Below, piece after piece: positions 17,011-26,457 of a stretch of DNA of 64,000 nucleotides. This DNA is from CAVXTT01 sp963764685. GTDB lineage: Bacteria > Bacteroidota > Ignavibacteria > Ignavibacteriales > Ignavibacteriaceae. Numbering within the stretch: the stretch's first letter is position 1; each line of letters opens with the position of its first letter. The notes below the pieces were generated by a model. That model was given only the letters and a program-made list of their open reading frames with translations. It made no database searches and had not been told where the DNA came from. The DNA lies in the NCBI GenBank assembly GCA_963764685.1, contig CAVXTT010000003.1, positions 62,001-126,000 of the forward strand, given 5' to 3'. A program made the position numbers and the translations under genes.

Positions 17011-17037
17011 AAAAAAGGCTGTCTTTAGGACAGCCTT
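17011..17037 (-). terminator. Intrinsic terminator of the S9 peptidase gene
   Basis: On the minus strand AAGGCTGTC-ctaaa-GACAGCCTT is followed by a T run. It starts about 20 bp beyond the stop codon at 17058. Confidence 0.88.
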
Positions 17038-17057
17038 AAGATCGAGGAGTAAAGAGA

Positions 17058-18971
17058 TTAGTTATTTACTTCAACTCTGCCGCCGAGGTGCTTTCCGAGG
17101 AATTGCTCCATTGCGCCGTAGAAATCGAAGCGGTTCTCTTCGTTATGGAAACCGTGTCCTTCATTATCCTTTACCATATACGGTACATCTATTCCCTTTT
17201 CCTTAAGAGCCTTTACCATCTGGTCTGATTCATCTTTATTTACCCTGGGATCATTTGCTCCCTGGGCAATCAATAAGGGCGCTTTCATTTTATCAACGTG
17301 AAATACCGGTGACGATGATGTAAGCAGTTCCTTATCATTTTCCGGGTGTCCTACCATTGCATAAAGCATCTCAAGGTATGGCTTCCAGTAAGGAGGGATG
17401 GATTTCATAAAAGTGAATAAATTGGCTACACCCACATAATCAACTCCGCAGGCATAAAGATCGGGAGTAAATGCCAGTCCTGCAAGAGTAGCATATCCGC
17501 CATAAGACCCGCCGTATATACCAATCTTTTTAGGATCCGCAATGCCTTCACTTACTAACCATTTCACCCCGTCGGTAATATCATCCTGCATTGTTTTACC
17601 CCACTGCTTAAAGCTGATCTTCCAGAATTCCTTTCCGTATCCTGTAGAGCCTCTGAAATTTATCTGCAGTACACCATACCCCCTGTTTGCAAGGAACTGC
17701 ACTTCGGGATTAAATCCCCACGCATCCCTGTACCAGGGACCTCCATGTGGGTTAACAACAATAGGAAGATTCTTCGGGTCGACTCCTTTCGGTAATGTTA
17801 AATACCCGTGGATTGTCAGCCCGTCCCTTGATTTGAACTGCACCGGCTTCATATCAGCCATATTCTCTTCGTTGATCCAGGGACTTATATCTGCAAGTTT
17901 CATAAATTCTTTGGTGGTCAGATCATAATAATAGTAGGCGCCCCGTGATTTATCGCTGTATGTCCTGATAAGAGCTTTATCCTCATTCTTATTCTGGTTT
18001 GCAACTACAACTTCATAGCCTGGGAGCTTCGCCTCTATTTCCTCTTGCAGCTTTTTCCTCTGATCATCAAAGAAATAGTACTCTCTTTTATCGGTAACGA
18101 AATTAACGCCGGTAAGCACTTTTCTTTTATGCGAGACCATTATGCCGGCGACATCTACTTCGGGATGAATATATAATTCATTAAGCTCTTTGTTGTTTTC
18201 TATATCATATATAACAAGTGCTGCTTTATCCCTGCCGCCCAGGTTCGAGACCATATAAACATTTTTATTGTCATACGTAAACATCTGGGGGGCGAGAGTT
18301 TCAGTAAAATCTGTTTTTACAATCTCTTTAAATGGATCAGCTTCTGTTTTACGGTAAAGAATGCTGCTGTTGACTCCATCGGTTGTAACTGCCAATCTTA
18401 ACTTGCCGTCGTGATCTGTTATCCAGCCAGTAATATTACCCGGGTTCTCTGCAATCATCTGCATATCGCCGGTAACAATATTTATCCGGTATACATCAAA
18501 TATCTCTGCATTTCTTTTATTCATCGCAATGATCATCTCATCTTCTATATCTTCCAGGTCGTCTATCACCTGCACTGTCACCTTTTCAAATGGAGTAAGA
18601 TCTTTCTGGTTTGACCCATCCAGATCAACGGCGTACAATCTGAAATTTTCATCACCTCCGGTATCCTGGATGTATACGATCCTGGTATTGCTTGCCCAGA
18701 AATATCCCGATATGTCTCTCTCGGTTGCACCCGTTACTCTTTTGATCTCGGTGCTGCCGATCTTTTGAACGTGAACATTTAGCCTGTTCTCCCAGGGCAT
18801 CACAAATGCAAGATATTCTCCATTGGGGGAAAGGTTAAAAGCTGCTTTATCAGGATTTCTGAAAAAGTCTCTCATCGGGATCAATGGTGCCTCACTGGTT
18901 TGTGGTTGAGTGTAAATAAAGAGGGGGAAAACAAAGAAAGAAAACAATAAATAGATAATTGATTTTTTCAT
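17058..18971 (-). CDS. Secreted prolyl oligopeptidase family (S9) peptidase
   Basis: Serine peptidase of the acylaminoacyl/dipeptidyl peptidase type, 637 residues. I place the start at 18971 (MKKSIIYLLFSFFVFPLF), a clear signal peptide with GGAGGTG just upstream, rather than 15 bases earlier. Residues ~40-360 form the beta-propeller (SPNGEYLAFV, STRIVYIQD repeats). The C-terminal alpha/beta hydrolase domain shows nucleophile GIYGGSYGGYATLAG, the Asp in GANDPRV and the His in NEGHGFHNEENR. Likely periplasmic, degrading short peptides. Upstream in the same direction is a LytTR two-component pair. Confidence 0.93.
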   Translation of the reverse strand: MKKSIIYLLFSFFVFPLFIYTQPQTSEAPLIPMRDFFRNPDKAAFNLSPNGEYLAFVMPWENRLNVHVQKIGSTEIKRVTGATERDISGYFWASNTRIVYIQDTGGDENFRLYAVDLDGSNQKDLTPFEKVTVQVIDDLEDIEDEMIIAMNKRNAEIFDVYRINIVTGDMQMIAENPGNITGWITDHDGKLRLAVTTDGVNSSILYRKTEADPFKEIVKTDFTETLAPQMFTYDNKNVYMVSNLGGRDKAALVIYDIENNKELNELYIHPEVDVAGIMVSHKRKVLTGVNFVTDKREYYFFDDQRKKLQEEIEAKLPGYEVVVANQNKNEDKALIRTYSDKSRGAYYYYDLTTKEFMKLADISPWINEENMADMKPVQFKSRDGLTIHGYLTLPKGVDPKNLPIVVNPHGGPWYRDAWGFNPEVQFLANRGYGVLQINFRGSTGYGKEFWKISFKQWGKTMQDDITDGVKWLVSEGIADPKKIGIYGGSYGGYATLAGLAFTPDLYACGVDYVGVANLFTFMKSIPPYWKPYLEMLYAMVGHPENDKELLTSSSPVFHVDKMKAPLLIAQGANDPRVNKDESDQMVKALKEKGIDVPYMVKDNEGHGFHNEENRFDFYGAMEQFLGKHLGGRVEVNN

Positions 18972-19041
18972 AACACCTCCGGTCATTGTTTAAAATAAGA
19001 AGAGAATCCCTGAGACGGATCCTCCTCTGTAAAATTAAAAT

Positions 19042-19761
19042 TTATAAGCTGAGCATATCCTTAAACTTGATCGCCTGTCTTCTCGAGACCTCAATCTTAT
19101 TTCCGCCTTTAAGCTTTACGAGCAGTCCGCCGTTTAGCCAGGGCTCAATGCTTTCAATCCATTTAAGGTTAATAATATGTTTCCTGTTTGCGCGGAAGAA
19201 AGTTTTATTATCAAGTCTCTCATCAAGATAATTTAACGTACGAAGGATCAGGGGTTTATAATCCTCAAAATATAAACGCACATAATTGCCTTCCGATTCA
19301 AACAGCCTTACAGTTGAGAGCTTAACAAACCAGCAGCGCTCGCCGTCCTTGACAAATACCTGGTCTTCTTCACTTAATGCAGGCTGATCTGAAGTAAATG
19401 CATCCTCGCGCTTCTTCTTCTCGAGAAGTTTTTTAACTGTATCCTCGAGACGCTTAGGCTCGATCGGCTTGAGCAGATAATCCATTGCATTGTATTCAAA
19501 TGCCTTTAGTGCATACTCATCATATGCAGTAGTAAACACAACTGTAGGAACAGCATCGAGTTCTTCCAGAAGCTGGAATCCATTCTTCCCGGGCATCTGG
19601 ATATCGAGAAAAATAAGATCCGGGTTAAGCTCTGTTATTTTTGTCAGAGCATCGTCTGCATTAACCGCTTCTCCTGCTATATTTATGTCCTTATAGGGGG
19701 CAAGGAGTCTGCGCAGTTCTACCCGGGCAAGTCTTTCGTCGTCTACAATGAGAGCTTTCAT
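19042..19761 (-). CDS. LytTR-family response regulator
   Basis: 239 residues: a receiver domain with acidic pocket DDE at 8-10, phospho-acceptor Asp in LIFLDIQMPG near 55, TTAYDEYALKAFE and the Lys in LLKPIEPKRLE; then a LytTR DNA-binding domain from about 140 (FVKDGERCWFVKLSTVRLFE, YVRLYFEDYK, FRANRKHIINLKWIESIEPW, EVSRRQAIKFKDML). It resembles the LytR/AlgR regulators of envelope and secretion functions. It overlaps the kinase gene by 4 bp (ATGA), so the two are translated as a pair. Confidence 0.95.
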   Translation of the reverse strand: MKALIVDDERLARVELRRLLAPYKDINIAGEAVNADDALTKITELNPDLIFLDIQMPGKNGFQLLEELDAVPTVVFTTAYDEYALKAFEYNAMDYLLKPIEPKRLEDTVKKLLEKKKREDAFTSDQPALSEEDQVFVKDGERCWFVKLSTVRLFESEGNYVRLYFEDYKPLILRTLNYLDERLDNKTFFRANRKHIINLKWIESIEPWLNGGLLVKLKGGNKIEVSRRQAIKFKDMLSL

Positions 19762-20888
19762 TTGTTTAAACCTCCTGATGGAATTACTATTTCGGCTAAG
19801 ACCGTATTATTATTTTCATTACTGATTCGGAATAAGCCATTCTCACCGTAAAGAAGACTTAAGCGGTGCTTGGTATTCTGTATTCCGAATCCTGAAGAAT
19901 GCTTTATTGATTCCGGATCAAATGAGCCGGAGTTCCTGATAAGAATATGAAGTTTTCCGTTCTGCAGATTGCTGTTAATACTGATCTCTCCCCCTTCTTT
20001 CATTTTAGAAATACCATGCTTGATCCCGTTCTCCACAAGTGTTTGTACCATCATCGGGGGAATTTCAATCTTAGAGGTGGATGGTTCAATATTAATTTTA
20101 TACCTGAGCCTTTCTTCAAAACGGATGGTCTCCAATGCGAGATAATCTGCTACTGTTTCCAGCTCTTCCTCCAGCGGGACAGTTTCATTCCTTTCGATCT
20201 TAAGAGAATATCTTAGAATGTTGGAGAGTTTTGTTACTGCTGTCTGCGCGCTTTGAGGTTCTTCCTTGATCAATGCCCTGATACTGTTCATAGCATTGAA
20301 CATAAAATGAGGATTAAGCTGAGATTTTAATGTCCTTAACTCAAATTCCTTAACTGCATTTTCCCAGACCAGGGCTTCTATTTCTGCTTTTTTATAGTTC
20401 TCGAAATAATGAACAGCAAAATAGATCAGCGCCCAGAAAAGGATAATGCTGCTCATATTAAACATACCCATTAAAATATAATCTGTCTTAAGCCTGTCGG
20501 GGGGAATAGTGCCAGCAAAGTAACTCGCTATAAAATAAAATCCGAATATCAATGAGCCGAGAATAAAACTTCCGATCAGGATCCTGGGGATTATCGCCGT
20601 TAGCTGAAGATCAAGCCAGTTGTATTTTTTTATTACTGCTCTGAAGATATGTGTGAATCCTATACCTGCAAGGCAGAGGAAGATGAGGAGTACGGCTCTT
20701 TCAATTGTAAAAGTATCGAAAAGCGCCGTTACGATCAGGTTGATGATAGCAAAAACTGTCCAGCCGGCTGTCTGACTGAACCAGTATGCATTTTTTCTGT
20801 CAAGCATACGAACTTCTGTTTCGGTTCCCGGAGATGCTTTAAATAGTATACCGGGGAGGGTATTTAAAGCTAAATTTTTAATCTGCAT
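19758..20888 (-). CDS. LytS-type sensor histidine kinase
   Basis: Partner kinase of the LytTR regulator, up to 376 residues. The N-terminal half has four to five membrane helices. The His_kinase domain follows: phospho-acceptor His in LKSQLNPHFMFNAMNSIRAL, and a HATPase domain with N box VENGIKHGI and G box GFGIQNTKHRLSLLYGENG. The start is uncertain. ATG at 20888 adds 27 residues before MLDRKNAYWF (20807), which better resembles related kinases; neither has a clear ribosome-binding site. A 14-bp palindrome lies 37 bp upstream of the first start. Confidence 0.9.
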   Translation of the reverse strand: MQIKNLALNTLPGILFKASPGTETEVRMLDRKNAYWFSQTAGWTVFAIINLIVTALFDTFTIERAVLLIFLCLAGIGFTHIFRAVIKKYNWLDLQLTAIIPRILIGSFILGSLIFGFYFIASYFAGTIPPDRLKTDYILMGMFNMSSIILFWALIYFAVHYFENYKKAEIEALVWENAVKEFELRTLKSQLNPHFMFNAMNSIRALIKEEPQSAQTAVTKLSNILRYSLKIERNETVPLEEELETVADYLALETIRFEERLRYKINIEPSTSKIEIPPMMVQTLVENGIKHGISKMKEGGEISINSNLQNGKLHILIRNSGSFDPESIKHSSGFGIQNTKHRLSLLYGENGLFRISNENNNTVLAEIVIPSGGLNK

Positions 20889-20924
20889 ATAATATAATCG
20901 TATCGTTACATAAATAAAATTAAC

Positions 20925-20938
20925 CTGAGCCGGCTCAG
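20925..20938. promoter_or_regulatory. Perfect 14-bp palindrome CTGAGCCGGCTCAG
   Basis: Lies in the 136-bp gap between rseP and the kinase gene, 37 bp upstream of the kinase start. It could be an operator for the two-component operon; as a terminator for rseP it is poor because the following minus-strand sequence is only moderately T-rich. Confidence 0.35.
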
Positions 20939-21024
20939 TTTTATTATGTAAAAGTAAATGCCGGGGGACGAATATCGCCGGATTAAGTTATCAGAGGTTT
21001 ATTTCAATGATAAGCGGGGAAATT

Positions 21025-22377
21025 TTACAGACTTATTATGTCATTATAGATTATAAATGCCATTAATAAGAGGAGAATGACAAGTCCGGCATTCTGTATT
21101 GCGAGCTTAACCTTTACCGGAATCTCTCTTTTTATTATCCCTTCGATTATAATAAATACAAGGTGCCCCCCGTCGAGGACAGGAAACGGCATAATATTTA
21201 TGATGGCCAGACTTAAACTTAGCAGTGCTAAAAAGTAAAGGAAGCTTGCAGCACCGCTGTCTGCAGATTTTGCAGCAACCTGGGCTATTTTGATAGGACC
21301 GCCGAATGCCTTCCCGAATTCAACATCCCCGGAGAATACTTTCCCGAGCATACTGAATGTCAAGTCTGTCATTCTTATAATATCGCTCCAGCCCAGTGCA
21401 AACGATTTGAAGAAGCCGTAGCTTATATATTCAACTTTCCCTTCAAAGATATTCCCGATCCTTACTCCTATTAAACCGTTTGGTCCGGGAGTAACAGTTA
21501 GATTTAAGGTATCCGTACCGCGTTTCACAACCAGCGGAAGATGCGTACTTTTATTCTTTGATATGATCTCCGTGGTCTGCTGACTGCTGTACAGGGGAAT
21601 ATCATTAAGTTTTAAGAATATATCCTGGGCTTTTATGCCGGCTTTTTCAGCAGGGGAGCCGGCAAGCACTTCCTGAATCGCAGGTTTTACACCTGCAGGA
21701 ATGAGAAATACTTTTTCGGTTTCATCAGGAATTTTGTTTCTTGGAACTACGACTGTTTCTTCCCTGCCGTCCCTCAGCAGCTTAACAGAAGCATCGCTGC
21801 CTATGCTGTTTATATATAATTCCGTGCGGAGCTCTTCCCAGCTGCTTACAGGAGTTTTATTTATTGCAAGAAGCTTATCGCCTGCTTTAAAGCCAAGAGA
21901 ATCTGCAGCACTATGCGGTTCAACATATCCTATTGTGGTAGTTTTGGTTACCTGTTTCCCCTGGAAAAAATTCATTCCCCAGAATACCAGAAGTGCAAGC
22001 AGCAGGTTCATCAGCACACCTGCCGATATTACAAATATTTTGCTCCATACCGGTTTTGATCTGAATTCATAAGGCTGAGGTTCTGTTTCCGTGTATTTGA
22101 CATCGAAGCTCTCATCGATCATACCTGCTATTTTTACATAGCCGCCGAGCGGGAGAAGGCAGAGCCGGTAATCAGTATTCCCCATACCATCAAAGTCTTT
22201 AGGAAGCTCGCCGAATGTAAAACCGGAAAGTTTATTCCATCCGAAAAGTCTTTTATAAAATCCAATTGCAAAAATATCTACTCTCATTCCCGACAGCTTA
22301 GCTGCTGCAAAATGTCCAAATTCGTGTACGAATACCAATATTGCAATTGTTATAACAAAATAAATAATATAATCCAT
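21025..22377 (-). CDS. rseP: Site-2 intramembrane metalloprotease RseP
   Basis: M50-family zinc protease that cleaves transmembrane substrates such as anti-sigma factors and signal-peptide remnants. 450 residues. The first transmembrane helix carries HEFGH (VFVHEFGHFAAAKLSG near residues 15-30). Two PDZ domains occupy the middle, the first around IGYVEPHSAADSLGFKAGDKL and the second around LAGSPAEKAGIKAQDIFLKL. The second metal-ligand motif is FPVLDGGHLVF near 400. It lies 42 bp downstream of dxr in the same direction, the conserved dxr-rseP order. Confidence 0.96.
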   Translation of the reverse strand: MDYIIYFVITIAILVFVHEFGHFAAAKLSGMRVDIFAIGFYKRLFGWNKLSGFTFGELPKDFDGMGNTDYRLCLLPLGGYVKIAGMIDESFDVKYTETEPQPYEFRSKPVWSKIFVISAGVLMNLLLALLVFWGMNFFQGKQVTKTTTIGYVEPHSAADSLGFKAGDKLLAINKTPVSSWEELRTELYINSIGSDASVKLLRDGREETVVVPRNKIPDETEKVFLIPAGVKPAIQEVLAGSPAEKAGIKAQDIFLKLNDIPLYSSQQTTEIISKNKSTHLPLVVKRGTDTLNLTVTPGPNGLIGVRIGNIFEGKVEYISYGFFKSFALGWSDIIRMTDLTFSMLGKVFSGDVEFGKAFGGPIKIAQVAAKSADSGAASFLYFLALLSLSLAIINIMPFPVLDGGHLVFIIIEGIIKREIPVKVKLAIQNAGLVILLLLMAFIIYNDIISL

Positions 22378-22419
22378 TAACGAGCTTCTCCGGTTCTAAT
22401 CAAAATTGTGAGTGGAAAT

Positions 22420-23562
22420 TTAAGTTATATTAAGTACAAATTCTCTTGTGCGGCGGTCACATTCGAAGAGGATATCAAGGCTTTGTGATTTATAGTTCTC
22501 CATTTTATTGAGCGATTCCCTGATGATCTCAGGTATCCTGTTAAACCTTATTCTTCCTTTTAAAAAATTATCAACGGCTACTTCGTTTGCAGCATTCAAA
22601 ATACAAGGCGCAGTACCGCCTGCATCAAGTACTTCATAAGCAAGCTTTAAACATTCGAATTTCTGAAAATCAGGCTCGAAAAAAGTAAGTTCTCTGAGTG
22701 CTGCAAAATCTGCCCGCTCTGAACTGCTGGTTAATCTTTCCGGGTATGTCAATGCATACTGAATAGGAAGCTTCATATCAGGAAGTCCCATCTGGGCTTT
22801 AACCGACCCGTCGATAAACTGCACCATAGAATGAACTATCGACTGCGGGTGAATGAGCACTTCAATTTTATTACTGTGTACCCCGAAGAGCCAGTGGGCT
22901 TCAATTACCTCAAGTCCCTTATTCATCATTGATGCGGAATCAATTGTAATCTTATCTCCCATTTTCCATTTGGGATGTTTCAATGCTTCGGCAACAGTTA
23001 CGTCCGAGAGATAAGATTTGCTTTTATTTAAAAAAGGTCCGCCTGATGCTGTTAGTATTAACTTTTCAATAGCAGAGGATCTCTCACCGACGAGACATTG
23101 ATAAATTGCACTGTGTTCTGAATCTACCGGAATAATTTCAGCACCGGTCTCTGCACACAGATCATTTATAAGTTCACCTGCAACAACAAGTGTTTCCTTG
23201 TTTGCCAGGGCAATTCTCTTCCCCCGTTTAACAGCTTCAATAACAGGTGCAAGTCCTGCAATACCAACAACCGCACCTACAATAATATCATATTCTATTT
23301 CTGCTGCCAGGCGAAGGGATGAATCAACACCTGATAAAACATGGCAGTTTACCCCTTCCCTTGCTCTCAGGACAGCAGCAAGCTTTTCATCCTTTACAAC
23401 TACTGCTTCGGGATGAAATTCTTTTATCTGTGTTTCCAGGAGATCTATCCGGGTATTAACTGTAAGGGCGGCAACCTTAAATCTTTCAGGAAATGATCTG
23501 ATGACATTTAAAGTGTTAATCCCAATTGAGCCCGTTGAGCCGAGAACGATTACTTTTTTCAT
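22420..23562 (-). CDS. dxr: 1-deoxy-D-xylulose 5-phosphate reductoisomerase
   Basis: Makes 2-C-methyl-D-erythritol 4-phosphate in the non-mevalonate isoprenoid pathway. 380 residues. The NADPH-binding loop GSTGSIGINTLNVI is at the N-terminus. The metal and substrate motifs are VDSEHSAIYQC, LTASGGPF, HPKWKMGDKITIDSASMMNKG and EVIEAHWLF. The C-terminal helical domain is complete (NAANEVAVDNFL). Followed by rseP. Confidence 0.97.
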   Translation of the reverse strand: MKKVIVLGSTGSIGINTLNVIRSFPERFKVAALTVNTRIDLLETQIKEFHPEAVVVKDEKLAAVLRAREGVNCHVLSGVDSSLRLAAEIEYDIIVGAVVGIAGLAPVIEAVKRGKRIALANKETLVVAGELINDLCAETGAEIIPVDSEHSAIYQCLVGERSSAIEKLILTASGGPFLNKSKSYLSDVTVAEALKHPKWKMGDKITIDSASMMNKGLEVIEAHWLFGVHSNKIEVLIHPQSIVHSMVQFIDGSVKAQMGLPDMKLPIQYALTYPERLTSSSERADFAALRELTFFEPDFQKFECLKLAYEVLDAGGTAPCILNAANEVAVDNFLKGRIRFNRIPEIIRESLNKMENYKSQSLDILFECDRRTREFVLNIT

Positions 23563-23727
23563 TTTTATATTATTCTATAAAATTACTCAAGAATCATAAG
23601 TGAATCAATATAAACAATTACAACTATTATGCCTTTTTAATTCCAATCGGCACTTTTTATTATAAATTAATACTATTTTCAAGTCATTCTGTCTAAAAAA
23701 TAAATTAATCACTAAACCGGAAGATAT

Positions 23728-24864
23728 ATGAAACATCTCATTACTTTCTTAATCCTGATTTTCTTTTGCTTCATTGCGGAGATACATCCGCTGCCGAAGT
23801 TCTCTTTAAGGACAGGGGCATTATGTGTAGACTGCCACGTAAATCCTACCGGCGGCAACCTGAGAACTACAAGAGGATGGAATTTCGGAAAAAAGAACCT
23901 GGCTTTAATATCCCCCCGCGAGGACTTTAAAATGTCTAATATGATAGGTGAGAATATTCAGTTCGGGGTTGATTACAGAGGACAATATCTTGCCACTTTA
24001 AGCGATTCAACTTCAAAGAGTGATTTTCAGAGAATGACCGGTTCGATCTACAGCAGTATTGGTCTGTCTGAAGAAATTACGGCTTTTGCAAGATATGATT
24101 TCATTCAATCGATCTGGGAAGGCTATGTTACAGCGAATATTCTGCCGAATAATAGTTATATAAAAGGAGGAACCTTTAGTCCCAATTACGGGATCCGGAT
24201 CGACGACCATACGGCTTATACAAGGGGAGGAGACCTGGGGGTATTATTTGCGACAGGGCAGCGGCAGGGATTAATTTATGATCCCCGCTATGTTGAAACC
24301 GGAGTAGAGCTTGGAGCATATATAAGTGATTTTGCTTTTTTAACTGCAAGTGTAGGAAACCCCAGGACGCAGCTGTTCCAATCAGATCCGACATATACGG
24401 CAAACCTGATGATAAAGCCTGCACTGGAATCTGAAGATCTTAATTTTTTTGTAGGCGGCTCCTTCGCAAGATTCCGAGGTGCGATCCCGCCATCTTTTAC
24501 TGTATTTCCTGAAGTGACTATGTATGGAGGATATTTAGGATTCGGTTATAAAAATTTCAGTCTCCTTGCAGAATATGATTTAGCTGACAGTTACATCTAT
24601 ACAGATACTTCATCAGGTGCAATAATGACTGAGGCTGCATATAAAATAATTAATGGGTTGGATGCGGTAGTGAGGTATGACAGGTTTGATCCAAACCCCG
24701 ATAATGATAATGATAATATCGACAGGGTGATCCTTGGGTTTGAATTCTACCCATATACATTTATAGAGATCAAGCCGCAGTTCCGGCTCCAGATGGAGAA
24801 AGACCCGCTGGGAGAGGATATTACCCATAAGTCAGTGGTTATCCAGTTTCATTTGTGGTACTAA
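23728..24864 (+). CDS. Outer-membrane porin-like barrel with an N-terminal CxxCH haem motif
   Basis: 378 residues: signal peptide (MKHLITFLILIFFCFIAEIH), then a short periplasmic segment with CVDCH at residues 33-37 followed by NPTGGNLRTTRGWNFG, then a beta-rich domain with alternating aromatic and polar strands ending in FHLWY, as in outer-membrane barrels. CxxCH is the covalent attachment site for c-type haem, so a single haem could sit at the periplasmic mouth of the barrel, by analogy with porin-cytochrome electron conduits. No adjacent multihaem cytochrome is present. It stands alone with its own upstream region. Assignment as barrel is by sequence pattern; haem binding is inferred. Confidence 0.7.
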   Translation: MKHLITFLILIFFCFIAEIHPLPKFSLRTGALCVDCHVNPTGGNLRTTRGWNFGKKNLALISPREDFKMSNMIGENIQFGVDYRGQYLATLSDSTSKSDFQRMTGSIYSSIGLSEEITAFARYDFIQSIWEGYVTANILPNNSYIKGGTFSPNYGIRIDDHTAYTRGGDLGVLFATGQRQGLIYDPRYVETGVELGAYISDFAFLTASVGNPRTQLFQSDPTYTANLMIKPALESEDLNFFVGGSFARFRGAIPPSFTVFPEVTMYGGYLGFGYKNFSLLAEYDLADSYIYTDTSSGAIMTEAAYKIINGLDAVVRYDRFDPNPDNDNDNIDRVILGFEFYPYTFIEIKPQFRLQMEKDPLGEDITHKSVVIQFHLWY

Positions 24865-24879
24865 ATCAATTCTGATTTC

Positions 24880-24926
24880 AGGAGTTCCGGGGTGCACGAA
24901 TTTTTTCCACGCACCCCGGAACTCCT
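24880..24926. repeat. Perfect 16-bp-arm hairpin after the haem-porin gene
   Basis: AGGAGTTCCGGGGTGC (24880-24895) and GCACCCCGGAACTCCT (24911-24926) are exact reverse complements with a 15-nt loop containing six T. It begins 16 bp after the stop codon. It may stabilise or end the transcript although no T run follows; it may also be a dispersed repeat. Confidence 0.65.
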
Positions 24927-25074
24927 GCACTCCAAATCTTTATCATTTCTGAGTCCCTGCTCTCTTTTTCCGGCTATCCTTAAATTTATCCGCTTATTTA
25001 ATATCCCGGGGGAAAGTGAACCAGATTGGATCTTTATACGTCTTAAGAAGTAAAATTAGACCTGGAGATCTGTT

Positions 25075-26035
25075 ATGGCACAAATTTTTACTAGAATCGA
25101 ATCTTATTTAATAATAATTCCCCTCCTGGCGATTTTTCTAACGGGTTGTTATCAGTCGGATGATGTACAAAGCTTTAGAAAAAATACACAGGGTGAACAA
25201 ATGTTTTCCTTCTATGATTACAGGGATGGAAAGGAGACACACTGGAAAGTTTACTTCAAGGATGATACCATCTCAGCCTTATATAAGGACGGGAAAAGAA
25301 TTCCTGACAGCGAAGTAAAAAATTACGACGATATGATCTATGAAAAGATAGATGATATTGCAGACCTCAGGGAAGGGAGCGATAAGCACGTCAGCGTATA
25401 CAAATTTGACGGTGACCATTTCAAAATGAATATGGACCGGATGAAGCACAATATGAAGAATATGGACAAAGATATCAGGATTAAGGTTAATAAGGATCTT
25501 AAAGATGGTATGAAGAAGCTGCATATCGAAATGGAAAGATTAAAAGATAAAGGGTATCCCGGGACCCGAATTCAATGAAGAGATGAAGAAGCTGCATAAG
25601 GAGATGAAAAGATTTCATAATGACTCATCCGAAACATTTATATATAAATTTGACGGGGAAGATCTTGAGGACGAGCTTGAAAACCTGGCGGATGAATTAA
25701 AGGATATCGAAATAAATATTGAGATCCCTGATATAGATATTAACCTTGATGAAGTGGATAAAAATCTTGAAGACCTGGATATCCAGCTAAAAGATCTGGA
25801 TAAGGACCTTGAAAATCTTGATAAGTTTTTTGAAGAGCTTAAATCTGAAATGGTAAAAGATAAACTGATAAGCAGCGATAGTGATGAGATAAGTTTAAGG
25901 CTGGACAAGGACAAGATGTATGTTAATGATAAGGAGGTTCCAGCCGAAACTTATCAAAAATATAAAGAGCTGTATAAGAAGCATACCGGTAAGGATTTCG
26001 AAGAGAACCATTATTTCCATTTCGATAACGATTAG
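25075..26035 (+). pseudogene. Acidic coiled-coil lipoprotein split by one frameshift
   Basis: First frame 25075-25578: an N-terminus with a lipobox (AIFLTGC near residue 24), then charged sequence (YKDGKRIPDSEVKNYDDMIY). Removing one G in the CCCGGGACCC stretch near 25563 joins it directly to the second frame, reading GYPGPEFNEEMKKLHKEMKRF and continuing to 26035, for about 319 residues. The second half is a Glu/Asp/Lys/Leu heptad-like region (LEDLDIQLKDLDKDLENLDKF) predicted to be a long coiled coil, ending in a YKKHTGKDFEENHYFHF tail. No family recognised. A terminator follows. One gene with an indel is more likely than two genes. Confidence 0.7.
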
Positions 26036-26049
26036 AATTTAACCGCATC

Positions 26050-26112
26050 ATTCCGGCTGATCCTTCTCTTTAATCTGAAAAGATAGAGTGGGAGAGGCCG
26101 GAATTTTATTTC
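26050..26112 (+). terminator. Terminator after the acidic lipoprotein gene
   Basis: ATTCCGGC (26050-26057) pairs with GCCGGAAT (26097-26104), with an inner CTCTTT/AAAGA stem, followed by TTTTATTTC. Confidence 0.75.
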
Positions 26113-26457
26113 TGCTGCTTCGTTTTTACTAATTACATACCCTGTCAATTCTCCCCTTTAATTAAATTCCGGCAAAAAAAATCTTCCACACCAATTTTGA
26201 ATTATGCCATGCCCGGACAGTGCTCGGCCTGCCAGCGGACGATGCCCCGCCAAAAACCGGGCTGTTTAGTCCGGAACCTGCCTGGTCATCCTTTCCTCAT
26301 TACCGGCGCATTGTCTTATCATTAGAAAATATAAAATAAATGCAGGAATTACCTATTTATAGTTGATAAAAGAGGCACCGCTAAACCCCTTTAAAGCTGC
26401 AAAATATTGATAGTTTTGGCCTGAATATGGACAATAATACGACCCAAAAAAGTTGTT
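26113..26457 (+). other. Gene-free stretch with a GC-rich structured segment
   Basis: The segment 26204-26296 is clearly more GC-rich than its surroundings. It offers two competing stems: GCCCGG (26211-26216) with CCGGGC (26257-26262), or CCGGAC (26213-26218) with GTCCGG (26269-26274). No known RNA family recognised. Confidence 0.4.
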
